From JAVVHH01 sp963835135 (GTDB lineage Bacteria > Pseudomonadota > Alphaproteobacteria > Acetobacterales > Acetobacteraceae): a DNA stretch of 64,000 nucleotides. The notes beneath the pieces are model-generated. The model searched no databases and had not been told where the DNA came from. It was given only the letters and a program-made list of their open reading frames with translations. The position numbers and the translations under genes are program-made. Where the stretch lies: the NCBI GenBank assembly GCA_963835135.1, contig CAWIEF010000005.1:868001-932000 (forward strand), given 5' to 3'. Numbering within the stretch: position 1 is the first letter of the stretch; each line of letters begins with the position of its first letter. Below, piece after piece: positions 17,759 through 26,120 of this stretch.

Positions 17759-18001
17759 TCAGTGGACCAGCGCGGGCAACATCTCGTGCTGGACCACGGC
17801 GGCGATCGCCATGTCGCGCTCGGTGGCGACCGCCATGGGCGAACCATCCGCCGCATGGATGGCAAACGCGGCCGTGCCGTTCATGACGACGGGCTTGATG
17901 TAGGCCAATGTCGGCACGCCCAGCTGGGCCAACTGGTCCTGCGTCATCTTGCGAAGGTCGAACACGATCTCGACGGATGACGGAGTGGTTTCTGATGACA
18001 T
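17759..18001 (-). CDS. DUF1150 family protein
   Basis: 80 residues (MSSETTPSSVEIVFDLRKMTQDQLAQLGVPTLAYIKPVV, then AFAIHAADGSPMAVATERDMAIAAVVQHEMLPALVH). The LGVPTLAYIKPV and HAADG...M segments match DUF1150 as I remember it. The family is frequently encoded next to small heat-shock proteins, and an Hsp20 gene lies 52 bases upstream here. The start at 18001 is fixed by a good GAGGAGG six bases upstream; the frame runs on to 18031 without support. It probably shares the Hsp20 stress regulation; its biochemical role is unknown. Confidence 0.85.
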   Translation of the reverse strand: MSSETTPSSVEIVFDLRKMTQDQLAQLGVPTLAYIKPVVMNGTAAFAIHAADGSPMAVATERDMAIAAVVQHEMLPALVH

Positions 18002-18053
18002 GGTAAGCCTCCTCGGCGCCCCAATCGGCAACGCCGCTCAGTAGAACCTGGTT

Positions 18054-18503
18054 TCAGTCCCGGTCGGACGATCCGTCCACCACAGGACCGCCGCCGGGTG
18101 TGCCGATCTGGATCGTGCGCACCCGCACTTCGGGCTGCGGCCGGGCCAGGTCGATATGCAGCAAGCCGCTGTCGAGCCATGCGCCCTTGACCTCGATCCC
18201 CTCCGCCAGCACGAACGCCCGCTGGAACTGGCGCGCCGCGATCCCGCGGTGAAGGTAGACCCGATCGGTGCAATCGTCGCTCTGCCGTCCCCGGATCACG
18301 AGTTGATTGTCTTCCTGCGTGATCTGCAGGTCGCTCATCGTGAAGCCGGCCACCGCCAAGGTGATGCGCAGCCCGCTCGGGCCGGTCTGCTCTATATTAT
18401 ACGGCGGATACCCGTCGGACGACGATTTGGCGGCCCGCTCGAGCACCTGCTCGAGATGATCGAAGCCGAGAAACATCGGCGACGTAAAAACTCGCGTCGT
18501 CAT
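18054..18503 (-). CDS. Small heat-shock protein, Hsp20/alpha-crystallin family
   Basis: 149 residues. An ATP-independent holdase that binds unfolding proteins. The N-terminus MTTRVFTSPMFLGFDHLEQVLERAAKSSSDGYPPYNIEQ is typical of bacterial IbpA-like proteins. The alpha-crystallin domain spans about 35-130 (YNIEQTGPSGLRITLAVAGF, QLVIRGRQ, HRGIAARQFQRAFVLAEGIEVKGAWLDSGLLHIDLARP). The I-x-I/V tail motif appears as VRTIQIG. The upstream frame to 18611 overlaps the probable promoter region and is not conserved. DUF1150 follows 52 bases downstream. Confidence 0.93.
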   Translation of the reverse strand: MTTRVFTSPMFLGFDHLEQVLERAAKSSSDGYPPYNIEQTGPSGLRITLAVAGFTMSDLQITQEDNQLVIRGRQSDDCTDRVYLHRGIAARQFQRAFVLAEGIEVKGAWLDSGLLHIDLARPQPEVRVRTIQIGTPGGGPVVDGSSDRD

Positions 18504-18569
18504 CGCTTGTTCAGGCCCCCTCTTCAGAGCGAAGCGCCGCCAGCCCAATTTGGCGCTGGCATCAAGGAC

Positions 18570-18600
18570 AGATGTTGGAAAGATCCCTGCGGGTTGCAAG
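18570..18600 (-). promoter_or_regulatory. Candidate heat-shock sigma (RpoH) promoter for hsp20
   Basis: On the minus strand CTTGCAA (18600-18594) is followed after 15 bases by CCAACATCT (18578-18570), about 66 bases before the hsp20 start. This resembles the CTTG...CCNNATNT layout of RpoH promoters. The match to the -10 element is partial, so this is tentative. Confidence 0.28.
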
Positions 18601-18663
18601 CCCTCCCACAAGCGGCGGGCATGGATTGAAGCGGCTTCCCCCGCCCGCTACATCGGGCGCGCA

Positions 18664-19221
18664 ATGGATGATCCAACGACGCCTCCCGCTCAGCCGACCT
18701 TGCCGATCCTGGTCGCGCCGCATGCAATCCTGCGCGCCAAAGCCCGCCCGGTACGCCCCGCCGACGACGATCTCGTCCGCGCGCTGGTGCCGCAGATGCT
18801 CGCTGCCATGTATGCGGCCCCCGGCATCGGCCTGGCCGCACCGCAGATCGGGCAGGGGCTTCGCCTCGCGGTCGTCGATCTGCAACCCGACGACAAGCCT
18901 GAGCCGCTGCATCTGATCAATCCGGAGATCATCGGGCTGAGCGAGGAGATGGCGCTGCGCGAGGAGGGCTGTCTGTCGCTGCCCGGCCAATACGCCGACG
19001 TGACCCGGCCGGCGCAGGTCAAGATCCGCTATCTCGGCCTAGACGGCAGCAAGCAGGAGATCCAAGCCGACGGTCTTCTCGCCGCCTGCCTCCAGCATGA
19101 GATCGATCACCTCGACGGCGTGCTGTTCGTCGACCATCTCTCCGCCCTGAAGCGCAACATGATCATGCGCCGCCTGGCCAAGGAACAGCGCCAAAAAGCC
19201 CAGGACAAATCGCAGCCGTGA
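18664..19221 (+). CDS. def: Peptide deformylase
   Basis: 185 residues. It removes the formyl group from nascent proteins. The three family motifs are intact: GIGLAAPQ (54-61), EGCLS with metal ligand Cys103, and HEIDH with His145, catalytic Glu146 and His149. The last six or so codons overlap the GTG start of fmt in a GTGA, giving the usual def-fmt pair: Fmt adds the formyl group that Def removes. The start at 18664 (MDDPTTPPAQPTLPILVAPHAILR) is divergent from hsp20 across 160 bases. No strong ribosome-binding site is seen. Confidence 0.96.
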   Translation: MDDPTTPPAQPTLPILVAPHAILRAKARPVRPADDDLVRALVPQMLAAMYAAPGIGLAAPQIGQGLRLAVVDLQPDDKPEPLHLINPEIIGLSEEMALREEGCLSLPGQYADVTRPAQVKIRYLGLDGSKQEIQADGLLAACLQHEIDHLDGVLFVDHLSALKRNMIMRRLAKEQRQKAQDKSQP

Positions 19222-20120
19222 GGCTGGCTTTCATGGGGAGCCCGGCTTTCGCACTCCCCGCGCTCCGTGCGCTGAACCAGGCCCACGACATCGTCGCCGT
19301 CTACAGCCAGCCGCCGCGGCCGGCGGGGCGAGGCAACGTACTCACCCCCTGCCCTGTTCACACCGAGGCGCTCCGCCTCGGGCTCGAGGTGCGCACCCCT
19401 GCCCGGCTTCGGCGCGACACGGAGGAGCACGACACGTTCGCGGCGTTGGAACTCGAGGCGTGCGTGGTGGCGGCGTATGGGCTGATCCTGCCGCAAGCGA
19501 TGCTGGACGCGCCCGCCCGCGGCTGCCTCAACATCCATGCGAGCCTGCTGCCCCGCTGGCGCGGAGCCGGTCCGATCCAGGCGGCCGTGCTCGCGGGCGA
19601 CACCGAAAGCGGGGTCACGATCATGCAGATGGAGGCCGGGCTCGACACCGGCCCGATGCTGTTGCGCGGCGTCGTCCCGATCGATGGCGCGACCACCGCC
19701 GCCACGCTGCACGACGCCCTGGCCGAGCTCGGCGGGCGGCTCATCCTGCAGGTGCTTGCCGACAACCCGGTGCCGCAGCCACAGCCCGAGACAGGCGTCA
19801 CCTACGCGCCGAAACTGACGCGGGCGGATGGGCGCCTCGACTGGTCCCGGACCGCCGCTGAACTGGACCGCCACGTCCGCGGCCTGGTACCTTGGCCGGG
19901 CGCCTTCACCGAGTTGCGCGGCGAGACGCTGAAGGTGCTCGAAGCGCGCCCGGAACCCGGGTCCGGCCCGGCGGGCACGACGTTGGACGATCGATTGCTG
20001 GTGGCGTGTGGCGAGGGCGCGTTGCGGCTGCTGCGGGTGCAGCGGCCGGGCCGCGGGCCGATGGCAGCGGAGGCTTTGCTGCGAGGAGCAAGCGTGCCGG
20101 CCGGCACGTTGGTCGGATGA
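19218..20120 (+). CDS. fmt: Methionyl-tRNA formyltransferase
   Basis: 300 residues. It formylates initiator Met-tRNA using 10-formyl-THF. The catalytic domain has Asn105, His107 and Asp143 in CLNIHASLLPRWRGAGPIQ and GLDTGPM. The N-terminal MRLAFMGSPAFALPALRAL is standard, and the C-terminal OB-like domain includes LVPWPGAFTELRGETLKVLEA. It starts with GTG at 19218, overlapping the def stop, and its own stop overlaps the truA start in ATGA. def, fmt and truA therefore form one coupled operon. Confidence 0.96.
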   Translation: MRLAFMGSPAFALPALRALNQAHDIVAVYSQPPRPAGRGNVLTPCPVHTEALRLGLEVRTPARLRRDTEEHDTFAALELEACVVAAYGLILPQAMLDAPARGCLNIHASLLPRWRGAGPIQAAVLAGDTESGVTIMQMEAGLDTGPMLLRGVVPIDGATTAATLHDALAELGGRLILQVLADNPVPQPQPETGVTYAPKLTRADGRLDWSRTAAELDRHVRGLVPWPGAFTELRGETLKVLEARPEPGSGPAGTTLDDRLLVACGEGALRLLRVQRPGRGPMAAEALLRGASVPAGTLVG

Positions 20121-20911
20121 CGCGGTGGGCTCTGCTGCTTGAATATGACGGGACCGGGTTCATCGGCTGGCAAAGCCAGGCGGGCGGCGGGGCGCTTCAG
20201 GATCATCTCGAGGCGGCGGCGGCTAAACTGACCGGCCATCCGGTCGCAAGCCTGGTGGCTGGCCGTACCGACGCCGGCGTACACGCGACGGGTCAGGTCG
20301 CCGCGTTGGACCTTCCAGACCGGTTCGACGCCCGGACGGTGCAGGAGGCGATCAACTACCATCTCAAGCCGCTGCCCTTCGTCGTTCGCCAGGCCGCCCC
20401 CATGCACCCCGCGTGGAGCCCGCGCTTCGACGCGATCGGCCGACGGTATCGCTACGTCATCCTCAACCGGCGCGCCCGCCCCGGCCTCGAGCGCCACGTT
20501 TGGCATGTGCCGCAACCCCTTGACGTGCCTTCGATGCGGGCGGCGGCCCATCACCTGCTCGGCCGCCACGACTTCACCTCGTTCCGCGCCGCCGCGTGCC
20601 AGGCCAAGTCGCCGCTGCGGACGCTGGACGTGCTCATGGTCGAGCGCGAGGGCGAGCGGATCGTCATCCGGGCCGAGGCGCGCAGCTTCCTGCATCACCA
20701 AGTCCGCAACATGGTCGGCACGCTCAAGCTCGTGGGAGAGGGCCGTTGGACGCCGGACCGGGTCGCGGCGGCGCTTGCAGCGCGCGACCGCAGCGCCGCG
20801 GGCCCGACCGCGCCGCCGCACGGCTTGACGCTGACGGCGGTGACCTATGGCGTGGACCCGTTCAACCCAGCAGCGCCGGACCGATTGCCAGCAGCGCCGT
20901 CCCCGCGTTGA
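20117..20911 (+). CDS. truA: tRNA pseudouridine(38-40) synthase
   Basis: 264 residues. It isomerises uridines 38-40 in the anticodon stem-loop. The catalytic aspartate is Asp52 in LVAGRTDAGVHATGQVA. Other conserved parts are MTRWALLLEYDGTGFIGWQ, HDFTSFRAAACQAKSPLRTL and FLHHQVRNMVGTLKLVGEG. The start overlaps the fmt stop (ATGA). The last 50 bases overlap the 3' end of the convergent membrane-protein gene. Confidence 0.96.
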   Translation: MTRWALLLEYDGTGFIGWQSQAGGGALQDHLEAAAAKLTGHPVASLVAGRTDAGVHATGQVAALDLPDRFDARTVQEAINYHLKPLPFVVRQAAPMHPAWSPRFDAIGRRYRYVILNRRARPGLERHVWHVPQPLDVPSMRAAAHHLLGRHDFTSFRAAACQAKSPLRTLDVLMVEREGERIVIRAEARSFLHHQVRNMVGTLKLVGEGRWTPDRVAAALAARDRSAAGPTAPPHGLTLTAVTYGVDPFNPAAPDRLPAAPSPR

Positions 20912-21407
20912 CGATCGCCACGAGCAGGGCCGCTTTGCCCTTCGACAAACCAAGCGCGTGCCGGGCGACGAACCAGTTGAGCCAGAGACTGTATAGGCCG
21001 AGGCCGAGCAGGACGGCCTGCGCCGCCAACGTGCTCGGCAGCCCGGCGCCCACCAGCATGGCGAAGCCGACCGTCAAGGCCGCTCCCACCAGCGGGATGG
21101 CCCAGTAGCACCAATTGTAGGCGGTCGCGTAGTGCAGCCAGCGATCCTCACACTTCCACCGGACGGCAAGGCGGTGCGACAGCACCGGCGGCGCCAGCTG
21201 CGCCACGAGCGTCAGCAGCATGAGCGAGAGCGCCGTCAGCCAATCGTCGCGGAACACCTCGATGATCGCGCCGGCGAGCGGGAAGGCGATCAGCGGGGCG
21301 AGGCTGTTGAGGAACGACGGGACGGTCGAGCCGAAGCGCGCGAAGCCGTCCGCCCGTCCCAGCGCGACGCGGGCGACGCCGATCAGCGGGTTGAGACCTT
21401 CGGTCAC
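20862..21407 (-). CDS. Hypothetical integral membrane protein downstream of dapE
   Basis: 181 residues with about five hydrophobic helices (SLAPLIAFPLAGAIIEVF, ALSLMLLTLVAQLAPPVL, AIPLVGAALTVGFAMLVGAGL, AQAVLLGLGLYSLWLNWFVA, ALLVAIVNAGTALLAIGPALL). No family is recognised. The GTG start at 21407 overlaps the dapE stop in a GTGA, so it is translationally coupled to dapE. That suggests co-expression rather than a shared pathway. Its C-terminal 50 bases overlap the truA 3' end on the opposite strand. Confidence 0.72.
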   Translation of the reverse strand: MTEGLNPLIGVARVALGRADGFARFGSTVPSFLNSLAPLIAFPLAGAIIEVFRDDWLTALSLMLLTLVAQLAPPVLSHRLAVRWKCEDRWLHYATAYNWCYWAIPLVGAALTVGFAMLVGAGLPSTLAAQAVLLGLGLYSLWLNWFVARHALGLSKGKAALLVAIVNAGTALLAIGPALLG

Positions 21408-22510
21408 ACGAAGGCCGCCAGCACGGCGCGATAGACATCGGCGAGCTGCCGGAGTTCGTCGACCGGAACGGACTCGTCGGCCTTGTGCATCGTGGCGCCG
21501 ACGAGACCGAACTCGGCGACCGGACAGTAGCGGGCGATGAAACGCGCGTCCGAGGTGCCGCCCCCGGTGTCGAGGCGGGGTTCGATGCCCGTGGCGGCGG
21601 CGATGGCGGCGCGCAGGCTGTCGATGTGCGGGCCCTGCGGGGTCAGGAAGGACTCGCCGCTGACAGCGACGTCCAGATCGTGCCGTGGGCAGTGTTGCGC
21701 GATGGTTACACCCAGCCAGCGCTCGAGGGTGGCGCCTGTATGAAGATCGTTGAACCGGATGTTGAGCCGGGCTGTAGCGGTGCCGGGGATGACGTTCGTC
21801 GCCGCGTTGCCGACGTCGACACTGGTGATCTGCAGCGTGCTCGGCTCGAACCAGTCGCTGCCGGCGTCCAACGGGGCGGCGGTGAGGGCGGCCAGGGCGC
21901 GGACGAGGCGGTGGACCGGGTTGTCGCCCTGGTGCGGATAGGCGACGTGGCCCTGCGTGCCATGGACGCGGATTTCGGCATTGAGACTGCCGCGGCGGCC
22001 GATCTTGATGACGTCGCCCAGCGCCTTCGGGTTGGTGGGTTCGCCGACGAGGCAGAAATCCGGGATTTCGCCGTTCGCCTGCATCCAGTCGAGCACGCGC
22101 ACGGTGCCGTTGGTCGCGGGGCCTTCCTCGTCGCCGGTGATCAGCAGGCTGACCGAGCCATTGAGCGCCGGCGCATGGGCGGCGGCGGCGGCCAGGAAGG
22201 CTGCGATGCCGCCCTTCATGTCGCAGGCGCCGCGGCCGATGAGGATGCCGTTCCTGACGTCGCCGGCAAACGGCTCGGCCGTCCAGCCGGCTTGGCCTGG
22301 CGGAACGACGTCGGTATGTCCGGCGAAGCAGAAATGCGGGCGCGCGGTGCCGAGTCGGGCGTAGAGATTCGGCGTATCGCCAAAGCGCAGTCGGCGCACG
22401 GTGAAACCTAGGTCTCGCAAGATGGTCTCGAGCACGTCTTGCGCGCCGTCATCGGCGGGGGTGACGGAGCGGCAACGGATCAGGGCTTGGGCGAGCGGGA
22501 GCGGATCCAC
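21404..22510 (-). CDS. dapE: Succinyl-diaminopimelate desuccinylase
   Basis: 368 residues. It releases LL-diaminopimelate from its N-succinyl form in lysine and cell-wall precursor synthesis. M20 metallopeptidase features are FAGHTDVVPPG (first metal His, Asp), RGACDMKGG, the catalytic ITGDEEGPATNG, LVGEPTN, and the final TMHKADESVPVDEL. The start is a GTG at 22510, one base after the dapD stop, beginning VDPLPLAQALIRCRSVTPADDG. The frame continues upstream through dapD without meaning. It forms the operon dapD-dapE-membrane protein. Confidence 0.95.
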   Translation of the reverse strand: MDPLPLAQALIRCRSVTPADDGAQDVLETILRDLGFTVRRLRFGDTPNLYARLGTARPHFCFAGHTDVVPPGQAGWTAEPFAGDVRNGILIGRGACDMKGGIAAFLAAAAAHAPALNGSVSLLITGDEEGPATNGTVRVLDWMQANGEIPDFCLVGEPTNPKALGDVIKIGRRGSLNAEIRVHGTQGHVAYPHQGDNPVHRLVRALAALTAAPLDAGSDWFEPSTLQITSVDVGNAATNVIPGTATARLNIRFNDLHTGATLERWLGVTIAQHCPRHDLDVAVSGESFLTPQGPHIDSLRAAIAAATGIEPRLDTGGGTSDARFIARYCPVAEFGLVGATMHKADESVPVDELRQLADVYRAVLAAFV

Positions 22511-22511
22511 G

Positions 22512-23348
22512 TCAATCGCGCAGCAACTCGTTGATGGCTGTCTTGGCGCGGGTCTGCGCGTCGACACGCTTGACGATGACGGCGCAGGCCAGCGACGGGC
22601 CGGGCGAGCCGTCTGGAAGCGGCTTGCCGGGCAGGGTTCCGGGAACGACGACGGAGTAGGCGGGGACGCGGCCCGTGACGACCTCGCCGGTGGTGCGGTC
22701 GACGATCTTGGTCGAGCTGCTGATGAAGACGCCCATGGCGAGCACCGATCCGCGCTCGACGACCACGCCTTCGACGACCTCTGAGCGGGCGCCGATGAAG
22801 CAATCGTCCTCGATGATGGTCGGATTGGCCTGCAGCGGCTCGAGGACGCCGCCGAGCCCGACGCCGCCACTCAGGTGGCAGTTCTTGCCGACTTGGGCAC
22901 AGCTGCCGACCGTCGCCCATGTGTCAATCATCGTGCCCTCGCCTACATAGGCGCCGACGTTGACGAAGCTCGGCATCAGGATGACGCCGGGCGCGACGTA
23001 GGCGCTGCGCCGGACGACGGCGCCGGGAACGGCGCGGAACCCGGCCTCGGCAAAGCGGTTCGCGCCCCAGCCCTCCGTCTTCAATCGCACTTTGTCGAAC
23101 ACCGGCGCGCTGCCGCCATCCATGGGCACCGAGTCGTTGAGCCGAAACGACAGCAGCACCGCTTTCTTCAGCCACTCATGCACGACCCAGCCGGTGTCGC
23201 CGGGCGATGCGACTCGCAGCGAGCCGTCGTCTAGCGCCTCCAGAACGGCGTCGACGTGGTCGCGGGCTTCGCCTTTGGTGCTGGCATCGAGGCTTTGTCG
23301 CTCCTCCCAAAGCCGCTCGATCGCGGGGCGAAGCGGGTGTTCGTGCAT
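22512..23348 (-). CDS. dapD: 2,3,4,5-tetrahydropyridine-2,6-dicarboxylate N-succinyltransferase
   Basis: 278 residues. It transfers succinyl from succinyl-CoA in the diaminopimelate pathway and is a trimeric left-handed beta-helix enzyme. The N-terminal helical part is MHEHPLRPAIERLWEERQSLDASTKGEA. Hexapeptide repeats run from about residue 105 (VAPGVILMPSFVNVGAYVGEGTMIDTWATVGSCAQVGKNCHLSGGVGLGGVLEP). The ATG at 23348 gives the standard N-terminus. dapE follows immediately. MurE in the dcw cluster uses the pathway end product. Confidence 0.96.
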   Translation of the reverse strand: MHEHPLRPAIERLWEERQSLDASTKGEARDHVDAVLEALDDGSLRVASPGDTGWVVHEWLKKAVLLSFRLNDSVPMDGGSAPVFDKVRLKTEGWGANRFAEAGFRAVPGAVVRRSAYVAPGVILMPSFVNVGAYVGEGTMIDTWATVGSCAQVGKNCHLSGGVGLGGVLEPLQANPTIIEDDCFIGARSEVVEGVVVERGSVLAMGVFISSSTKIVDRTTGEVVTGRVPAYSVVVPGTLPGKPLPDGSPGPSLACAVIVKRVDAQTRAKTAINELLRD

Positions 23349-23484
23349 TCTCGGTCCTGGCTCGTTGCGCGGGGACCATGCAGATACGTCACCCGCACTG
23401 TCAACGCGGCCAAACCGAGACGGGCCGGCGGTAACCATCCGTTCATCAGTGCGCCCTAAGATGATGCCATTCAGGAAATGGCAC

Positions 23485-24870
23485 ATGATGCTAACGACGG
23501 ACCCGCCGGCCGATGAGGTCGATCAGTTGAGCCAAGCTGTTCTGGAAAGCCGCCGCCGGTGGCGGGATTTTGGCGCGCTGGCGGCAGATATCGCGTTTGA
23601 AGTGGATCGGGATGGTTTGCTGAGCTTCATCGCGCCTGATGAAGTGCTCGGCATGCCGGCAGAAAGCCTGATCGGCCAACGAGCGGCCAAGATCTTCTTC
23701 CCGCACGAGGCGGAAGCGCCAGACCCGTTCCTGCTCGATCTCATCATGCGGCAGCGCCGCAGCTGGATAGAAACGGCTGACCGGCGGAAGCTATGTCTCT
23801 CGCTGTCGTCGGCACCGATCCTGGACGAGGCCGGACGATGTGTCGGCGCCCGCGCGGTCGCGGTCGACGTGACCGTGCGTGAGCAGAAGGAGATCTCCGC
23901 TGCCGCCTCGGTGCGCCGGTCGGAGGTGATGGACCACATCCTCGACCAGATGCGGCTGGAGACGCTGGCGCCGCGCATCATGTCATCGATGCTGGCCACC
24001 TCCATCCGGGCAGTGGGGGGGCATGGCGCGGCCGTGATCGACTTGAGCGAGGCGGCGGACGTCGAACCGATCTTGCACGACTCGGGGCAGCCCTGTGCTG
24101 GGCTGCTTGCAGAACTGATGCCAAAGCTGCGGGCGTCGAGCCAGATGACGCCGTTCCAGCTCACGCTGGACGGTGGGGTCTCGGTTCTGGCCTGCCGCAA
24201 CTCGACCCGCTTTGGGCTGCTCTCCGCATTGGTGGTGTGGCGCCCCGTACGCGAGCGGCCTTGGGACGGTGACGACCATAAGTTGCTTGGTTCGATCACG
24301 ACGTTGGTCCGGGTCGTGCTGGAACATGAGACTATCCAGCGTGAACTCGCCCGACAGGCGCGGACCGACCCGTTGACGGGATTGCTCAACCGGCGGGCGT
24401 TCGTCGACGAGGCGCAGCGCCGGATCGACAGGCTCGAGCGTGAGGGGTTGCCGGGAACGCTGATGTTTGTCGATCTGGACCGGCTGAAGCCGTTGAACGA
24501 CCAGCTCGGGCATGAGGCCGGGGACGCGGCTTTGATGCTGACGAGCACCGTGCTGCGCCGGATGGTCCGGCCGGCCGATCTCGTGGCCCGTCTCGGCGGG
24601 GATGAGTTCGCGCTGTGGCTCGACGGGTTCGACGGGCTGACGGCGGCCGAGCGCGCCGAGCATCTGCGGATCAGCTTTCCCCGGGAGGCCGCCGAGTTCG
24701 CGTTGCCGGGCCAGCAAGGGCTGACGATGTCGATCGGCATCGCGTGCCGGCAGCCTGGGGAGGGCGAGGAGCTCGATGACGTCATCCAGCGGGCCGATCT
24801 CGCGATGTATGAGGTCAAGCGCAATGGCGGCGGTCACTGGCGGGTTTCGAACCCCGAGCGCACTGCATGA
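23485..24870 (+). CDS. PAS-GGDEF diguanylate cyclase
   Basis: 461 residues from ATG 23485; ATG 23461 is possible, but 23485 has AGGA eight bases upstream. A PAS-like domain covers about 30-135 (ALAADIAFEVDRDGLLSFIAPDEVLGMPAESLIGQRAAKIF), a GAF-like region about 150-285, and the GGDEF domain 290-460. The active-site loop is an exact GGDEF at 371-375. An RPAD inhibitory site lies five residues before it, so the enzyme should make cyclic di-GMP with product feedback. No membrane helix is seen. The start of the next gene (DUF2336) overlaps the stop in ATGA. Confidence 0.93.
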   Translation: MMLTTDPPADEVDQLSQAVLESRRRWRDFGALAADIAFEVDRDGLLSFIAPDEVLGMPAESLIGQRAAKIFFPHEAEAPDPFLLDLIMRQRRSWIETADRRKLCLSLSSAPILDEAGRCVGARAVAVDVTVREQKEISAAASVRRSEVMDHILDQMRLETLAPRIMSSMLATSIRAVGGHGAAVIDLSEAADVEPILHDSGQPCAGLLAELMPKLRASSQMTPFQLTLDGGVSVLACRNSTRFGLLSALVVWRPVRERPWDGDDHKLLGSITTLVRVVLEHETIQRELARQARTDPLTGLLNRRAFVDEAQRRIDRLEREGLPGTLMFVDLDRLKPLNDQLGHEAGDAALMLTSTVLRRMVRPADLVARLGGDEFALWLDGFDGLTAAERAEHLRISFPREAAEFALPGQQGLTMSIGIACRQPGEGEELDDVIQRADLAMYEVKRNGGGHWRVSNPERTA

Positions 24871-26117
24871 GTTCCTGGCCGGACAACGCAGCTTCTCTTC
24901 TCGAGGCGCACACGATGGCAGACCTCGCGCACGACACCGAAGCCGAAGCACACCCTGTCGAACGGGTCCGGCGTGCGGCCCGATCGGATTGTTCCACCGC
25001 TGCACTTTGCGAACTGGCCCGTGATCCCGAGCTGCTGGTTCGCGCCACGGTCGCCTTGAACACATGCTGCGACCCCGATGTCGACGCGATATTGGCGACG
25101 GATCAGGACGAGCGGGTGCGGGCATTGTTGGGCGCGCGGATCGCCCGCCTGCTGCCCGATCTCGACGCGGTGGCGCAATCCGACGCGGCCAAGCATGTGC
25201 ATGCGACCTTGACCGTCTTGGCCACCGATCAGGCCACACGCGTTCGAGCTGCCATTGCCGAGGCGATCGCGCCGATGGACGCGGCGCCTCGCTCGCTCGT
25301 GCTGCACTTGGCGCGCGACGTTGCCGACGAGGTGAGCGACCAAGTGGTTCGGCTGTCGCCCGTGCTGGACGACGCCGACCTGCTCGCGCTGCTCACGACG
25401 CCAGTGTCGCCCACCACGGCGGCGTCGATCGCCAGCCGCAAGAGGCTCAGTTCAGTCGTGGCCGATGCGATCGTGCAGCAGGCCAACGCACCTACGATCC
25501 GGGCATTGCTGACCAATCAATCCGCATGCATCCGCGAGGCGACCCTCGATGCATTAATCGGTCGGGCACCCAACCACATCGATTGGCATGCCCCTCTCGT
25601 GCGGCGTCCATGCCTCAGCGCGAACGCCATCCGCGCGCTGTCGGGATTCATCGCGTCGGATCTCTTGCGCATCCTGGCGGCCAGGGTCGATCTCGACCCA
25701 AGCAAGCTCGAGATCGTGCGCAGGCGCCTCGCCTCCATGCCGGGCAGCGAAGACGACATCCTCATCGCCAAAGCGCGGCAACTCAAGGCCGAGAGCACGC
25801 TGAGCGAAGCAGCCGTGGACGAGTCATTGCGGAGCGGGGATGTCCGCGAGGTGCTGGCGCTGCTCGCGGTGAGCAGCGACGTGACGCTGCGGATGCTGGA
25901 CCGCGTCATCGAGCTGCGCAGCGCGAAGGCTTTGGTCAGCTTGGTGTGGCGCAGCGGGTTCAGCATGGGCCTAGCCGTGAACATCCAAAGAAGCCTGTGC
26001 CAATTTGGCCCGGACACGATCATTTACCCGACGAGCCATGGCGGATTTCCGTTGTCCGCAGACGAGATGGGCTGGCAGATCGAGCTTATGGGCGCGCCGA
26101 GCCCCGTCCGCGCCTGA
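24867..26117 (+). CDS. DUF2336 domain-containing protein, coupled to the diguanylate cyclase
   Basis: 416 residues, all helical, with HEAT-like spacing (VRRAARSDCSTAALCELARDPELLVRATVALNTC, VRALLGARIARLLPDLDAVA, RVRAAIAEAIAPM). It ends with FGPDTIIYPTSHGGFPLSADEMGWQIELMG. The sequence fits the alphaproteobacterial DUF2336 family as I recall it. No enzyme motif, signal peptide or membrane segment. The ATGA overlap with the upstream GGDEF gene means tight co-expression; a role as partner or effector in cyclic di-GMP signalling is an inference. Convergent with the debranching-type enzyme gene. Confidence 0.75.
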   Translation: MSSWPDNAASLLEAHTMADLAHDTEAEAHPVERVRRAARSDCSTAALCELARDPELLVRATVALNTCCDPDVDAILATDQDERVRALLGARIARLLPDLDAVAQSDAAKHVHATLTVLATDQATRVRAAIAEAIAPMDAAPRSLVLHLARDVADEVSDQVVRLSPVLDDADLLALLTTPVSPTTAASIASRKRLSSVVADAIVQQANAPTIRALLTNQSACIREATLDALIGRAPNHIDWHAPLVRRPCLSANAIRALSGFIASDLLRILAARVDLDPSKLEIVRRRLASMPGSEDDILIAKARQLKAESTLSEAAVDESLRSGDVREVLALLAVSSDVTLRMLDRVIELRSAKALVSLVWRSGFSMGLAVNIQRSLCQFGPDTIIYPTSHGGFPLSADEMGWQIELMGAPSPVRA

Positions 26118-26120
26118 TCG

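Noticed and set aside
16309..17865. 518-codon minus-strand frame opposite the aminotransferase
   Set aside because: Antisense shadow of a clear class III aminotransferase; the composition is Arg/Asp/His-rich without motifs.
23092..23484. N-terminal extension of the GGDEF protein back into dapD
   Set aside because: The extension overlaps dapD antisense and is serine/arginine-rich without homology; starts at 23461 or 23485 are adequate.
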